A stretch of DNA of 64,000 nt from Pseudomonas segetis (GTDB lineage: Bacteria; Pseudomonadota; Gammaproteobacteria; Pseudomonadales; Pseudomonadaceae). Both the position numbers and the translations under genes were made by a program. The stretch lies in the NCBI RefSeq assembly GCF_900188155.1, contig NZ_FZOG01000010.1:1-64000 (forward strand). Reading direction: 5' to 3'. The number at the start of each line of letters is the position of its first letter. The stretch's first letter is position 1. Shown piece after piece: positions 1 through 7,834 of this stretch. Below the pieces are notes generated by a model that saw only the letters and a program-made list of their open reading frames with translations, did no database searches and was not told the DNA's origin.

Positions 1-161
1 CGGTCGAAGCCATCTTCGGCAACGCGGTTAGCACCAGTGCGATCAGCACCGTCTGCAGCGATTGGTGTGACATTGATTGACTGTTGAGCCGCTTCAGGGA
101 GTGCGAAAGCGCTAGCGGACAGGGTGACCAGGATCAGGCTGGCGAGAATTTGCTTTTTCAT
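1..161 (-). CDS. Small secreted repeat protein, partial (C-terminus outside window)
   Basis: The gene runs off the left edge; about 53 residues are visible. The ATG at 161 follows an AAGGAG-type ribosome site. Residues 1-20 look like a Sec signal peptide: two lysines, a hydrophobic core, then an Ala-Phe-Ala cleavage site. The mature part carries the short motifs DGADRTGANR and VAEDGFDR, which resemble the Asp-Gly-x-Asp-Arg-Thr repeats of small exported Pseudomonas proteins, some of which are annotated as phage infection proteins. Function is unknown. The neighbour on the other side is a divergent ligase gene, with a long AT-rich gap between them that could hold promoters for both. Confidence 0.65.
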   Translation of the reverse strand, partial: MKKQILASLILVTLSASAFALPEAAQQSINVTPIAADGADRTGANRVAEDGFD

Positions 162-513
162 GTGTTGCTCCTTGCATAGGGCGGTAAGTGGGTATGGATT
201 CAATGTTACTCGCAAAAAATCGATTAAAAAGTTGACGCTGCGAATGGTATATATCGACATGCTTAATAGTTGAATTAAGTGCATGATTTATATCGATATT
301 TATGTGTTTTTTGCGGTTTTTAAGGGTGGTTTAAAGGCTTTCTATGGGGCTGTTAGTCTAGATCTATAAAATCGACTAATTTGATGTAATAGCAAGCTAT
401 CTAAATTTTCAGAGGTTTTGCCCTCTTCCGATGCTTGATATTTTGAACAGGTGATGCTTATTTTGTGCGCCTAGCCGTCGTAGACGGCCAATGCCTATAA
501 CAAGGAAAGCAAT
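162..513. other. AT-rich divergent intergenic region
   Basis: This gap lies between the secreted-protein gene (minus) and the glutamine-synthetase-like gene (plus). It is clearly richer in A and T than its surroundings. ATCGA occurs repeatedly, including near 221, 257, 294 and 371, and AATCGAYTAA occurs near 219 and 369. These could be binding sites for a regulator or simply AT-rich DNA. I could not place a convincing sigma-70 or sigma-54 promoter. No gene is seen here. Confidence 0.45.
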
Positions 514-1857
514 ATGAGCAGTACAGGTCGTCCAGAGCTGCAAGAGTTACTTCGCGGGGTTGATGAAATTGAATGTGTGACCCCTGATCTCAATGGTGTG
601 CCGCGCGGCAAGGTGATGACGGCAGCAGGCTTTCTTGAGGGGCGCCGCTTGCAGTTGGCGCGGGGAGTACTGCTGCAATGCATGATGGGCGGCTACCCCG
701 AGGCGAAGTTCTACGGCAGTGATGACAGTGACCTGGCGCTGGTTGCAGAGCCAACGCAGATACACCGCTTACCCTGGAGTGAGTCGCCGCGTGCGCTGGC
801 CATTTGTGATGCTGATGAGTTTGACGGGCAGAGTTCTGGCCTCTCGACGCGCGGCCTGCTCAAGCAAGTCATTGCCCGCTATGCCGCACATGGTTGGCAG
901 CCAGTTGTTGCAACCGAGCTTGAGTTCTTTGTCTTTGCACCCAATACCGATCCGATGCAGGCATTCAAGCCACCAGTTGGCTTGGATGGGCGCCGCGAGG
1001 ACGGATGCTCTGCGTTCAGTGTGAGTTCCAACAATGGCCTGCGGCCGTTTTTCAGCGAAGTGTATAAATGCATGGAGGCTTTGGGCCTGCCGCGCGATAC
1101 CTTTATGCACGAGATGGGTGTCAGCCAGTTTGAGATCAACCTGTTGCATGGTGATCCACTGTTGTTGGCGGACCAGACGTTCATGTTCAAGCACATGCTC
1201 AAGGAAGTTGCACTCAAGCATGGCTTGACCGTGGTGTGCATGGCAAAACCCCTGGCACACACGCCTGGTAGTTCGATGCATATCCATCAAAGCGTGGTGG
1301 AGCAGGGCAGTGGCAAGAATATCTTCACTGGCGCAGATGGCCAGGCAACCGCTGCCTTCTACAACTTCATTGGTGGGCAGCAGGCATTGCTGGCTGACTT
1401 CACGCTGTTGTTCGCGCCACATGTCAACTCCTACCAACGCCTCTGCCATCCCTACGCTTCGCCAAACAACGCCTGTTGGTCGGAAGACAACCGTGCGGCA
1501 GGCTTGCGTATTCCGGCGAGCTCCCCAGTTGCGCGTCGGGTCGAAAACCGCTTGCCAGGCGCCGACGCCAACCCATACCTGGCGTTGGCGGCCAGCTTGG
1601 CCGCTGGCTTATACGGTATTGAGCATGAGTTGCAGCCGAGCGAGCCGATTCAGGGTGACTTTGAAGTGCCGCAAGAATTGATTCTGCCATGCACCATGCA
1701 TGCAGCCATTGAAAAGCTGCGTGCGAGCTCGGTGGCGGTCGAGTTGTTTGGTGCCGAGTTTGTGGAAGGCTATATCGCGACCAAATCGATGGAGCTGACG
1801 AGTTTCTTCGATGAGATTACGCCTTGGGAGCGACGCGTTCTGGCGGCCCACGCCTGA
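514..1857 (+). CDS. Glutamine synthetase family protein (gamma-glutamylpolyamine synthetase-like)
   Basis: A 447-residue member of the glutamine synthetase fold, which joins an amine to glutamate using ATP. Conserved active-site blocks are visible: metal-binding ELEFF at 135-139, the GSSMHIHQS block at 252-260, NSYQRL at 305-310, an arginine-containing DNRAAGLR segment near 325-332, and ENRLPGADANPY near 344-355. It is shorter than classical GlnA and has no adenylylation-site tyrosine segment that I can recognise, which fits the PuuA/SpuI group acting on polyamines or other amines. The substrate cannot be told from sequence. The ATG at 514 has an AAGGAA ribosome site at 502-507. The gene is followed by a perfect hairpin, so it is probably monocistronic. 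Confidence 0.85.
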   Translation: MSSTGRPELQELLRGVDEIECVTPDLNGVPRGKVMTAAGFLEGRRLQLARGVLLQCMMGGYPEAKFYGSDDSDLALVAEPTQIHRLPWSESPRALAICDADEFDGQSSGLSTRGLLKQVIARYAAHGWQPVVATELEFFVFAPNTDPMQAFKPPVGLDGRREDGCSAFSVSSNNGLRPFFSEVYKCMEALGLPRDTFMHEMGVSQFEINLLHGDPLLLADQTFMFKHMLKEVALKHGLTVVCMAKPLAHTPGSSMHIHQSVVEQGSGKNIFTGADGQATAAFYNFIGGQQALLADFTLLFAPHVNSYQRLCHPYASPNNACWSEDNRAAGLRIPASSPVARRVENRLPGADANPYLALAASLAAGLYGIEHELQPSEPIQGDFEVPQELILPCTMHAAIEKLRASSVAVELFGAEFVEGYIATKSMELTSFFDEITPWERRVLAAHA

Positions 1858-1907
1858 GGCGTAATACACTAGGGCTCCAGGCGCTACTGGTTTTATTGGC
1901 AGTGCTT

Positions 1908-1933
1908 AAAACTCCAGCCTATGCTGGAGTTTT
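1908..1933 (+). terminator. Hairpin terminator after the glutamine-synthetase-like gene
   Basis: A perfect 11-bp stem (AAAACTCCAGC at 1908-1918 paired with 1923-1933) with a 4-base loop, ending in a short T run. Its A-rich left and T-rich right arms could terminate in either direction. Confidence 0.75.
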
Positions 1934-2206
1934 AACAATAAAGACTCATCCTCTCGTGCAACATTTGCTGCATTGAGTTCTCTAAACGTAGGGCTGTCGC
2001 CAAGCGATGACCTTGACGTTACTTGGCATCTAATTGATGCATCTCAACAGTTCGTGTGAAGCCCCGCCGTGCAGTCGCGTTTGCAGGCGGTGGCATGCAT
2101 TGGTTCAGCCTGATCGTCGCCTGGTAAAAGAGCGGCGACATTTTATTTTGGAGTCTTACGTCGATCACCAGGGTCGGCGAGGTGTTCCAGGAGAGTTGCA
2201 CTGCCC

Positions 2207-3715
2207 ATGACGATGATCTTCAAGTCATTTAGTTCGCTGTATTTTGCTACTTTGCTGATGTTGCTCGGTTCGGGCTTGCTCAGTACCTATCTAGGCTTGC
2301 GCCTTGCCGAGACTGCCGATGGGCTTTGGGTCGGTGCATTGATGACCGCGAACTACCTGGGCCTGGTCCTTGGTGGCAAGCTAGGTCACCGGCTGATTGC
2401 CCGGGTTGGCCACATCCGCGCCTATGTTGCCTGTGCCGGTATTGTCACTGCGGCAGTGCTGGTTCATGGCATGACCGCCTTGTTGCCTGTCTGGCTGGTG
2501 CTGCGACTGGTCGTTGGTTTGTGCATGATGTGCCAATACATGGTGATCGAGAGCTGGCTGAACGAGCAGGCGGGTCCAAGCCAGCGCGGCAAGGTATTCG
2601 CGGGCTATATGGGGGCCTCCTATCTGGGCTTGATTCTGGGTCAGCTGGTGCTGGTTGTGCATCCTGAACTCAGTGTCGAACTGCTGATGATGGTCGCCCT
2701 GTGCTTTGCCTTGTGCCTGGTGCCGGTGGCGCTGACTCGCAAGCTCCACCCGGCGCCGCTGCATCCCGCGCCTTTGGAAATGCGCTTCTTTCTCAAGCGA
2801 GTGCCCTTGTCATTGCTGACAATTGGTGTCGCGGGCTTGTTGATCGGTTCCTTTTATGGCTTGGGGCCGCTGTATGGGTCGCGTATGGGCTTGAGTACCG
2901 AGCAGGTTGGTTTGTTCATGGGTTGCTGCATTCTGGCTGGCTTGCTGGCTCAGGTCCCGCTGGGGTGGCTGTCTGACCGGGCTGACCGGGTCAAGTTGAT
3001 TCGTGGTTGCGCAGGGCTGCTCAGCATAATAGCGCTGCCCCTTGCCGTGCTCCAGGACGCGCCAGTCGAGTTGCTGTTTGCGTGCGGCTTTGCGGTGAGC
3101 ATTATGTTGTTCAGCCTTTACCCTTTGGCTGTGGCTTTTGCCAATGACCACGTCGAGAGTGAGCGCCGGGTGTCGCTGACCGTAATGCTGTTGGTGGTTT
3201 TCGGGGTAGGGGCGGCAGTAGGACCGATGCTGGTTGGTTTCCTGATGCGCTTTCTCGGGGCCAACATGCTTTATGCATTCACCGTGTTAAGCGGCCTGGT
3301 GTTGGTCGGCTTTGTACGGACTGCCAAGGTTACGCATGTGCATCAGGTTGATGAAGCGCCGCTGCATCACATTGCCATGCCTGAAGGCATGGCCAGCTCG
3401 CCGCTGGTGGCCGCGCTTGACCCGCGTAACGAAGAGCAGTACGTGCAAGAGCAAATGTGCGACGAGCATGATGCGGACTGCGAAGATGAACAGGCCAATG
3501 CGCAAGCCGCAGTGGATGCAAGTGTTGCGGATGCTGAGCTGGCGACTATTGCTGCTGCGGTGGTCACGGCTTCGGCGGTGGCTGCTGCAGCCGTTGCAGC
3601 TGATGCCGACCTGGATACTGTGGCCTACACCGATGGCGCACAGGAGATGGGCGATGCGCCAGAGCCAGAGCCAGAGCAGTCAGGGCCTGCAAAACACAAG
3701 GATGGCGATGCGTGA
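2207..3715 (+). CDS. MFS transporter, YcaD-like, with long acidic Ala-rich tail
   Basis: A 502-residue major facilitator superfamily protein of the inner membrane. About twelve hydrophobic segments cover residues 10-375. The segment GHRLIARVGHIRAYV near residue 60 sits where the MFS loop 2-3 motif belongs, and LGWLSDRADRVKLIRG near residue 252 is the equivalent loop 8-9 motif. The topology and the segment MVIESWLNEQAGPSQRGK resemble the YcaD group, whose substrates are unknown. After the last membrane helix comes a tail of about 120 residues, very rich in Ala, Asp and Glu and probably disordered in the cytoplasm. This is unusual for the family. The ATG at 2207 has an AGGAGAG site about 12 bases upstream. 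Its stop overlaps the next gene by 4 bases, implying translational coupling. Confidence 0.85.
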   Translation: MTMIFKSFSSLYFATLLMLLGSGLLSTYLGLRLAETADGLWVGALMTANYLGLVLGGKLGHRLIARVGHIRAYVACAGIVTAAVLVHGMTALLPVWLVLRLVVGLCMMCQYMVIESWLNEQAGPSQRGKVFAGYMGASYLGLILGQLVLVVHPELSVELLMMVALCFALCLVPVALTRKLHPAPLHPAPLEMRFFLKRVPLSLLTIGVAGLLIGSFYGLGPLYGSRMGLSTEQVGLFMGCCILAGLLAQVPLGWLSDRADRVKLIRGCAGLLSIIALPLAVLQDAPVELLFACGFAVSIMLFSLYPLAVAFANDHVESERRVSLTVMLLVVFGVGAAVGPMLVGFLMRFLGANMLYAFTVLSGLVLVGFVRTAKVTHVHQVDEAPLHHIAMPEGMASSPLVAALDPRNEEQYVQEQMCDEHDADCEDEQANAQAAVDASVADAELATIAAAVVTASAVAAAAVAADADLDTVAYTDGAQEMGDAPEPEPEQSGPAKHKDGDA

Positions 3716-4404
3716 GGCCGTTACTCAGCGTCATCATCCCGGCGCGTAACGAGGCCCAAGCCTTGCCGTTGTTATTGCGCGACCTGAGTGCCTTGCACGC
3801 GGCAGGGGCCGAGATCATCCTGGTCGATGGCGCCAGCGAAGATGCCACTTGTGAGGTCGCGAGGCCATTTGTCGACCAATTGCTGTCGAGCAAGCCTGGA
3901 CGGGCGCAGCAGATGAATGCCGGAGCGGCGGCTGCGCATGGTGATTATCTGTGGTTTGTCCACGCCGATACACGGGTCGATCCGGGATCTATCCAAAGCT
4001 TGCTCGACACCTTGCTTGAGCAGCCAATCTGGGGTCGTTTCGATGTGCGCCTGTCCGGGCCGGGCCTGCTGCTGCGCTTGATTGGCGCAATGATCAACCT
4101 GCGTTCGCGGGTAAGCGCTATTGCCACGGGCGACCAGGCAATCTTTGTCGCGCGCAAGACCTTTGAGTCGCTCAACGGCTACGCCGATATTGCGCTGATG
4201 GAGGATGTTGAGCTTAGTACCCGGCTCAAGGTGCTTGCCCGGCCAAGGTGCTTGCGCCCGGCTTTGCTGACGTCCAGTCGGCGTTGGGAGCACAATGGCA
4301 TCCTGCGCACCGTAGTATTAATGTGGCGTCTAAGGCTGGCGTATTATCTTGGCGTGAGTCCGGAGTCACTGGCACGCGACTATCAGCGAGGGCCACGGAT
4401 ATGA
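3712..4404 (+). CDS. Family 2 glycosyltransferase, TIGR04283-type
   Basis: A 230-residue GT-A fold transferase starting at a GTG that overlaps the MFS stop by 4 bases. The N-terminus has the nucleotide-sugar signature LLSVIIPARNEAQALPLLL, an acidic motif ILVDGASEDAT near residues 36-46, and a DxD-like HADTRVDPGS near residues 83-92. The late segment ALMEDVELSTRL near 159-170 contains the expected acidic ED pair. It is close to the subfamily often called transferase 2, which usually sits next to a transferase 1 gene, as here. Donor and acceptor are unknown. Confidence 0.85.
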   Translation: MRPLLSVIIPARNEAQALPLLLRDLSALHAAGAEIILVDGASEDATCEVARPFVDQLLSSKPGRAQQMNAGAAAAHGDYLWFVHADTRVDPGSIQSLLDTLLEQPIWGRFDVRLSGPGLLLRLIGAMINLRSRVSAIATGDQAIFVARKTFESLNGYADIALMEDVELSTRLKVLARPRCLRPALLTSSRRWEHNGILRTVVLMWRLRLAYYLGVSPESLARDYQRGPRI

Positions 4405-5015
4405 GTTTAGCGATTTCCTTGCATATGCTGGCGCGGGCACCGCGCCCTGGTCGGGTCAAGACCCGGCTGATCCCGGCGCTCGGCCCCGAGGGGGCTTGTG
4501 ATCTACAGCGGCGCCTGGTCGAACATACATTGAGTGTTTCAGCTGACGGCTTCTCTCAGCGTTTTCTCTGGCTGGACGATGGTCCGGATGCCGAGTTGCA
4601 AGCATTGGCCGAGCAACAGGGGTGGACGGTTGTCGAGCAGCCCGCAGGTGATCTCGGTGAGCGCATGCGCTGTATTGCCGCCCTGGGCCTGGTTGAAAGC
4701 GATGCTGTGATGTTGATCGGTAACGATTGCCCGGCAATTGATCTCGATTACCTGGCGCAAGCACGTGCCGCCTTGGTTGATTCTCGCGCTGTGCTGGGTC
4801 CGGCCGAGGATGGTGGTTACGTGCTTATCGGGCTGCGTCAGAATGATTCGCACCTGTTCAGCGATATGCCTTGGGGAACAGAGCAGGTACTCAGCCTGAC
4901 GCAAGCGCGCCTGGCTGAGCTGGACTGGCGCTATGAGCTATTGCCGGTGCTTTGGGATGTCGATCGCCCTGAGGATCTGCGTCGCTTGGCTTCTCTGGGC
5001 ATGCACCTGCGCTAG
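4401..5015 (+). CDS. DUF2064 / TIGR04282-type glycosyltransferase
   Basis: A 204-residue protein that begins at the ATG overlapping the previous stop (ATGA). A longer reading frame upstream exists but would lie inside the previous gene. The N-terminus LHMLARAPRPGRVKTRLIPALG is the hallmark of the DUF2064 group, which has a nucleotidyltransferase-like fold. Further conserved blocks are MLIGNDCPAIDLDYL and VLGPAEDGGYVLIGL. It forms a coupled pair with the TIGR04283 transferase. Such pairs are linked in some bacteria to radical-SAM or arsenosugar pathways, but no such partner is visible here, so the pathway is open. Confidence 0.85.
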   Translation: MSLAISLHMLARAPRPGRVKTRLIPALGPEGACDLQRRLVEHTLSVSADGFSQRFLWLDDGPDAELQALAEQQGWTVVEQPAGDLGERMRCIAALGLVESDAVMLIGNDCPAIDLDYLAQARAALVDSRAVLGPAEDGGYVLIGLRQNDSHLFSDMPWGTEQVLSLTQARLAELDWRYELLPVLWDVDRPEDLRRLASLGMHLR

Positions 5016-5042
5016 GAGGTCTTTGCCGGTGGCAAAGAAGCC

Positions 5043-5792
5043 CTAGAGAAAAGTGTCGCTTTCAAGGCGCTTGGCTTCGCGCTGCAGCTGATAGACAAAG
5101 CGTTCAACCTGGCGCTGAACCAGCCCGCTCATGCGGTAAAAGCGTACACCAAGCATGCTGGTGTCGAGCTTCTCGTTATAGTGCACATGGCGTAGCTCGA
5201 TGGGGGCCGTCATTGCGCCAAAGGGTAATTGGGCAACCAGCTCTTCATAGATCATGCCGGGCTTGAGGCTCTGGCTGACATCGCCTGCGATGCGGATCTT
5301 GCAGCCTGTGGCCGAAATATCCAGCATTTGCCCGCTCAAGGGTTTTGCCAGCTTCTCGCCCTTGAGGCTGATGGCGACCAGTTCGCCAAGCTTCAATGTC
5401 GCGCGAAATGCACTGCGGCGTTGATGGTAGAGAACCTCGGATGGCATGGCGCAGAAATAACAGCGTAGCCCGTCGTGTTCGCTAATCTGGGCGGAGTCGT
5501 CACATTGCCAGGCAACGCGCACGCCTTCGCGCGATGACTCAACACTGAAGGGCTCGGCATTCTTTAGAAAACGCTCACCGTCATTCGGGACTAGTTCGTC
5601 GAAAATCAACCGTCCTTTATCGGGGTCAACTTCAATCAGGAAGCTTTGAAAACGCTGGTTTCTTTCGTGGAAGCTAATCACCAGCGGGTCATGGTTCTGT
5701 TGAAGTTGACGCAATGTGGCTGCGATCTCCATTGGTGCTTTTAGCACTCTTGGCGGTTGTGGGCCGTCTTCCTCGGCAAAAGGGCTGGACAC
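5043..5792 (-). CDS. ycgR: Flagellar brake protein YcgR (PilZ, cyclic-di-GMP receptor)
   Basis: A 249-residue protein with an N-terminal YcgR domain (about 18-110) and a C-terminal PilZ domain (about 120-240). The cyclic-di-GMP motifs are intact: R126-x3-R130 in QRRSAFR and D158-x-S-x-x-G163 in DISATG. Proteins of this family bind cyclic-di-GMP and slow or bias the flagellar motor. The start at 5792 is a GTG with a GGAG element upstream. It lies downstream of flgM and flgN on the same strand, which puts it with late flagellar genes. A nested dyad at 5835-5861 lies in the gap before it and may give it separate control. Confidence 0.9.
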   Translation of the reverse strand: MSSPFAEEDGPQPPRVLKAPMEIAATLRQLQQNHDPLVISFHERNQRFQSFLIEVDPDKGRLIFDELVPNDGERFLKNAEPFSVESSREGVRVAWQCDDSAQISEHDGLRCYFCAMPSEVLYHQRRSAFRATLKLGELVAISLKGEKLAKPLSGQMLDISATGCKIRIAGDVSQSLKPGMIYEELVAQLPFGAMTAPIELRHVHYNEKLDTSMLGVRFYRMSGLVQRQVERFVYQLQREAKRLESDTFL

Positions 5793-5834
5793 AGTCCTGT
5801 CTACTCCAAATCCAAACTGATTTTTATGGCGCTA

Positions 5835-5861
5835 GCATACTGTCAAAATGACATCGTATGC
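5835..5861. promoter_or_regulatory. Nested inverted repeat upstream of ycgR (possible operator)
   Basis: Two nested dyads: outer arms GCATAC (5835-5840) and GTATGC (5856-5861), inner arms TGTCA (5841-5845) and TGACA (5849-5853). The symmetry suggests a dimeric regulator site, 43 bases from the GTG start of ycgR. The inner GTCA/TGAC halves resemble those of FleQ boxes, but the spacing is shorter, so the regulator is not identified. Confidence 0.4.
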
Positions 5862-5879
5862 ACGCTATGTGCTGAGATT

Positions 5880-6347
5880 TTAAGCTTGGCTCAGAGGGCG
5901 CTGATTAACACCGCGCGAGGCGCTGCCGCTACTGTCGTAAAGGCTTGGTGTTTCATTGCCATTGAGGATGCTGAGCATGCTGCGCGTTGACGTCTGGCTT
6001 GAGCGGATCAAGCGTCCGTTGCGCAGGTTACCGGTTTGGCAGCGCTCCAGCAGTTGGGTCAACCTGCTGCTTTGCTTGAGCAGTTCGGCGCCCAGGGGGC
6101 TGCTGGCTGCAAGTGCCTGCAAGCCTTCAAGATCGGCGCTTAGTTGCAGGCTTTGCAACAGTTGCGCGCGGTTTTGGGCGTGCTGGCCGAGTTGGCTGAG
6201 CAAAGGTTGCTTGGCGTTGAGGATCTGTTGCAGGCTGTCGAGGTCGCGCTCGCCCAACGCTTGATGCTCGCTGTCGATCAGTTCAAGCAATTGCTCGCTG
6301 ATGCCGATATCGTCGTTGAACAGCTGAAGCATTGAGGCGTCTTGCAT
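5880..6347 (-). CDS. flgN: Flagellar export chaperone FlgN
   Basis: A 155-residue, mostly helical protein matching the FlgN family in length and position. FlgN holds the hook-junction proteins FlgK and FlgL before export. The N-terminal part contains long amphipathic helices (for example LLELIDSEHQALGERDLDSL near 20-39), and the C-terminus is polar and likely binds substrate. It lies directly downstream of flgM, the usual pairing. The ATG at 6347 was chosen; an alternative ATG five codons later is possible because the ribosome site is weak. Confidence 0.85.
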   Translation of the reverse strand: MQDASMLQLFNDDIGISEQLLELIDSEHQALGERDLDSLQQILNAKQPLLSQLGQHAQNRAQLLQSLQLSADLEGLQALAASSPLGAELLKQSSRLTQLLERCQTGNLRNGRLIRSSQTSTRSMLSILNGNETPSLYDSSGSASRGVNQRPLSQA

Positions 6348-6419
6348 CGTAGGCTCTTGGAAGTTAGGCGTCCAACATTCCAGCGCCGCAGCCAGTGCCT
6401 GGCAAAACAGGCATTAGGC

Positions 6420-6752
6420 TTAGCGCTGGGACTCGAAGTTAATCAGTTTGCTGGCTGTGCGCTGGGCATCGACTTTATAGGTGCCGTCAGCAATTGCCTG
6501 CTTGATCTGGGCAACGCGTTCTTTATCCACGGTTGGCAGTTCGCTAAGTTTGTCACCAATGCTCTGCAGTTGCTGAGCTTCTTGGCTCAAATGCACTGTC
6601 TCACCGCTCTTGCTCGACTCGGCCTTGGTGTTGCTCGCGGTTGTCGAGCTGGATGTCTTCTCATCCGGGCGAACACCTGACTGGGCGCCGCTGGTCCGCC
6701 CGGAGTTCGCCGGGGTAGGTGCGTTGCTTGGTCGATTGAAGTCGATGACCAT
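6420..6752 (-). CDS. flgM: Anti-sigma-28 factor FlgM
   Basis: A 110-residue protein. The N-terminal 50 residues are Ser/Thr/Ala-rich and disordered, as expected for a substrate of the flagellar export channel. The C-terminal half (about 52-105) has the FlgM helices that clamp FliA: VHLSQEAQQLQSIGDKL, then VDKERVAQIKQAIADGTYKVD. FlgM holds FliA inactive until the hook is finished, then is secreted. A near-perfect sigma-28 promoter at 6790-6816 points at it, giving feedback control. The ATG at 6752 has a GAGGT element upstream. Confidence 0.92.
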   Translation of the reverse strand: MVIDFNRPSNAPTPANSGRTSGAQSGVRPDEKTSSSTTASNTKAESSKSGETVHLSQEAQQLQSIGDKLSELPTVDKERVAQIKQAIADGTYKVDAQRTASKLINFESQR

Positions 6753-6789
6753 GATCGTAAACCTCTGATTTGTCTGGACGCTTACCTGC

Positions 6790-6816
6790 CTATCGGCTGT
6801 GCATGCAAAAACTTTA
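6790..6816 (-). promoter_or_regulatory. Sigma-28 (FliA) promoter of flgM-flgN
   Basis: Read on the minus strand: TAAAGTTT, an 11-base spacer, then GCCGATAG. This is almost identical to the FliA consensus and lies about 40 bases upstream of the flgM start. Confidence 0.85.
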
Positions 6817-7002
6817 GCGACTCTTAATTAAAAATATGGGTCTGGTCCAGTATGGCTGATATTCAACAGAACTTTCGCTGTGGATTCCGTTGCGGGAATC
6901 TTTTGAGGCACAAAGGTGGCTATAAGTTCTGAAATACTCCACCGTAATCGCACGCAGCACAGTGTAAGAAAACGTCTTGGCAAGAACAATCAAGAATCAT
7001 GC

Positions 7003-7761
7003 CTACATTGCCACTTCGACTTGTCCCGGACCCGTTACCCTGGCCTTGATAATACGTTGCGAGCGTTGGTTGCGAACGTTGATCTGTCTGCCCAAGGCCC
7101 CGTCTGACAAGGCTTCGCCCGGCATTCTCACGTTAATCGTACCGGTTTTCGCGCTGATCACGACCTGGTCGCCACGCCGGATAACTTCAGCTTGCTCCAC
7201 ATAGACCGGGGTCAGTTCCTGGTCGGGCCGAACCGGACGCGTCAGTTTCTTGCCAATTGCCTGCTGGACCGAGGTCAGGTAGCCGTGGTTGAGCAGGCCG
7301 ACATCTCGTTCCGCCAGCGTAACGTCATATTCGCCGATCACGCTGGCGCGTTTCAACGGCCGTGTTGCCGTGACCACCTCGCGGTACAGGCGAACCTGTG
7401 CCGGGACAAAAATAGTCCAGGGCGATGAGCCGTCGCAGCGCACCCGCAGTGTAACGCGGCCAATAGGTTCGGCAGGGCTTTCCAGGGTGGTTGTCAAATC
7501 CTTGTCGCACACCGGCAGTCGCAACCTTGGGTCAAGGCGGTTGATTTCAATCTCATGGCGGCCACTGATATCGCTGCGCTGCAAATAGTCGACCACCGCG
7601 ACCTCAAGAAAAGTCTGGGCGGCGCCGATAAGCTGGTCAGGCAGGGTTGAAGTTGCCGCAGCCATTGGGCTGAAACCGATGGTCACGGGCATCAGTAAAG
7701 CCATTACCAGTTGGTAGCTTTTTGCCAAGGTCTGTCGGGATAACGTCGTTTTTACGGTCAT
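7003..7761 (-). CDS. flgA: P-ring assembly chaperone FlgA
   Basis: A periplasmic chaperone of about 252 residues that helps FlgI form the P ring. The N-terminus has a long basic stretch followed by a hydrophobic segment (about 19-35) and an Ala-rich cleavage region. The C-terminal SAF-like part includes RPLKRASVIGEYDVTLAERD and RGDQVVISAKTGTINVRM, typical of FlgA. The start MTVKTT at 7761 is preferred by similarity of length. However, a strong sigma-54 element at 7773-7788 predicts transcription starting almost on this ATG, so the ATG at 7704 (residue 20) is a real alternative. It is divergent from cheV. Confidence 0.88.
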   Translation of the reverse strand: MTVKTTLSRQTLAKSYQLVMALLMPVTIGFSPMAAATSTLPDQLIGAAQTFLEVAVVDYLQRSDISGRHEIEINRLDPRLRLPVCDKDLTTTLESPAEPIGRVTLRVRCDGSSPWTIFVPAQVRLYREVVTATRPLKRASVIGEYDVTLAERDVGLLNHGYLTSVQQAIGKKLTRPVRPDQELTPVYVEQAEVIRRGDQVVISAKTGTINVRMPGEALSDGALGRQINVRNQRSQRIIKARVTGPGQVEVAM

Positions 7762-7772
7762 ATTGATTAGCG

Positions 7773-7788
7773 TGCAAGGCCCGTGCCG
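7773..7788 (-). promoter_or_regulatory. Sigma-54 promoter of flgA
   Basis: On the minus strand the sequence is CGGCACGGGCCTTGCA, with GG and GC 12 bases apart. It matches the RpoN -24/-12 consensus very well and is expected to be activated by FleQ. Confidence 0.75.
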
Positions 7789-7834
7789 CCTGCTAACCTC
7801 AGTTCTACGGGCGCATTTTTTAAGGAGTGTGGGC

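Noticed and set aside
3361..3712. Several frames on both strands over the repetitive MFS tail
   Set aside because: They arise from Ala/Asp/Glu codon repetition in the tail of the real gene; none has a start site.
4248..4400. Longer DUF2064 reading frame starting inside the glycosyltransferase gene
   Set aside because: The family N-terminus begins just after the ATG at 4401, which overlaps the previous stop in a typical coupled arrangement.
7763..7834. Longer cheV reading frame starting near 7763
   Set aside because: The extension has no ribosome site and overlaps the flgA promoter; TAAGGAG at 7821-7827 sets the start at 7835.
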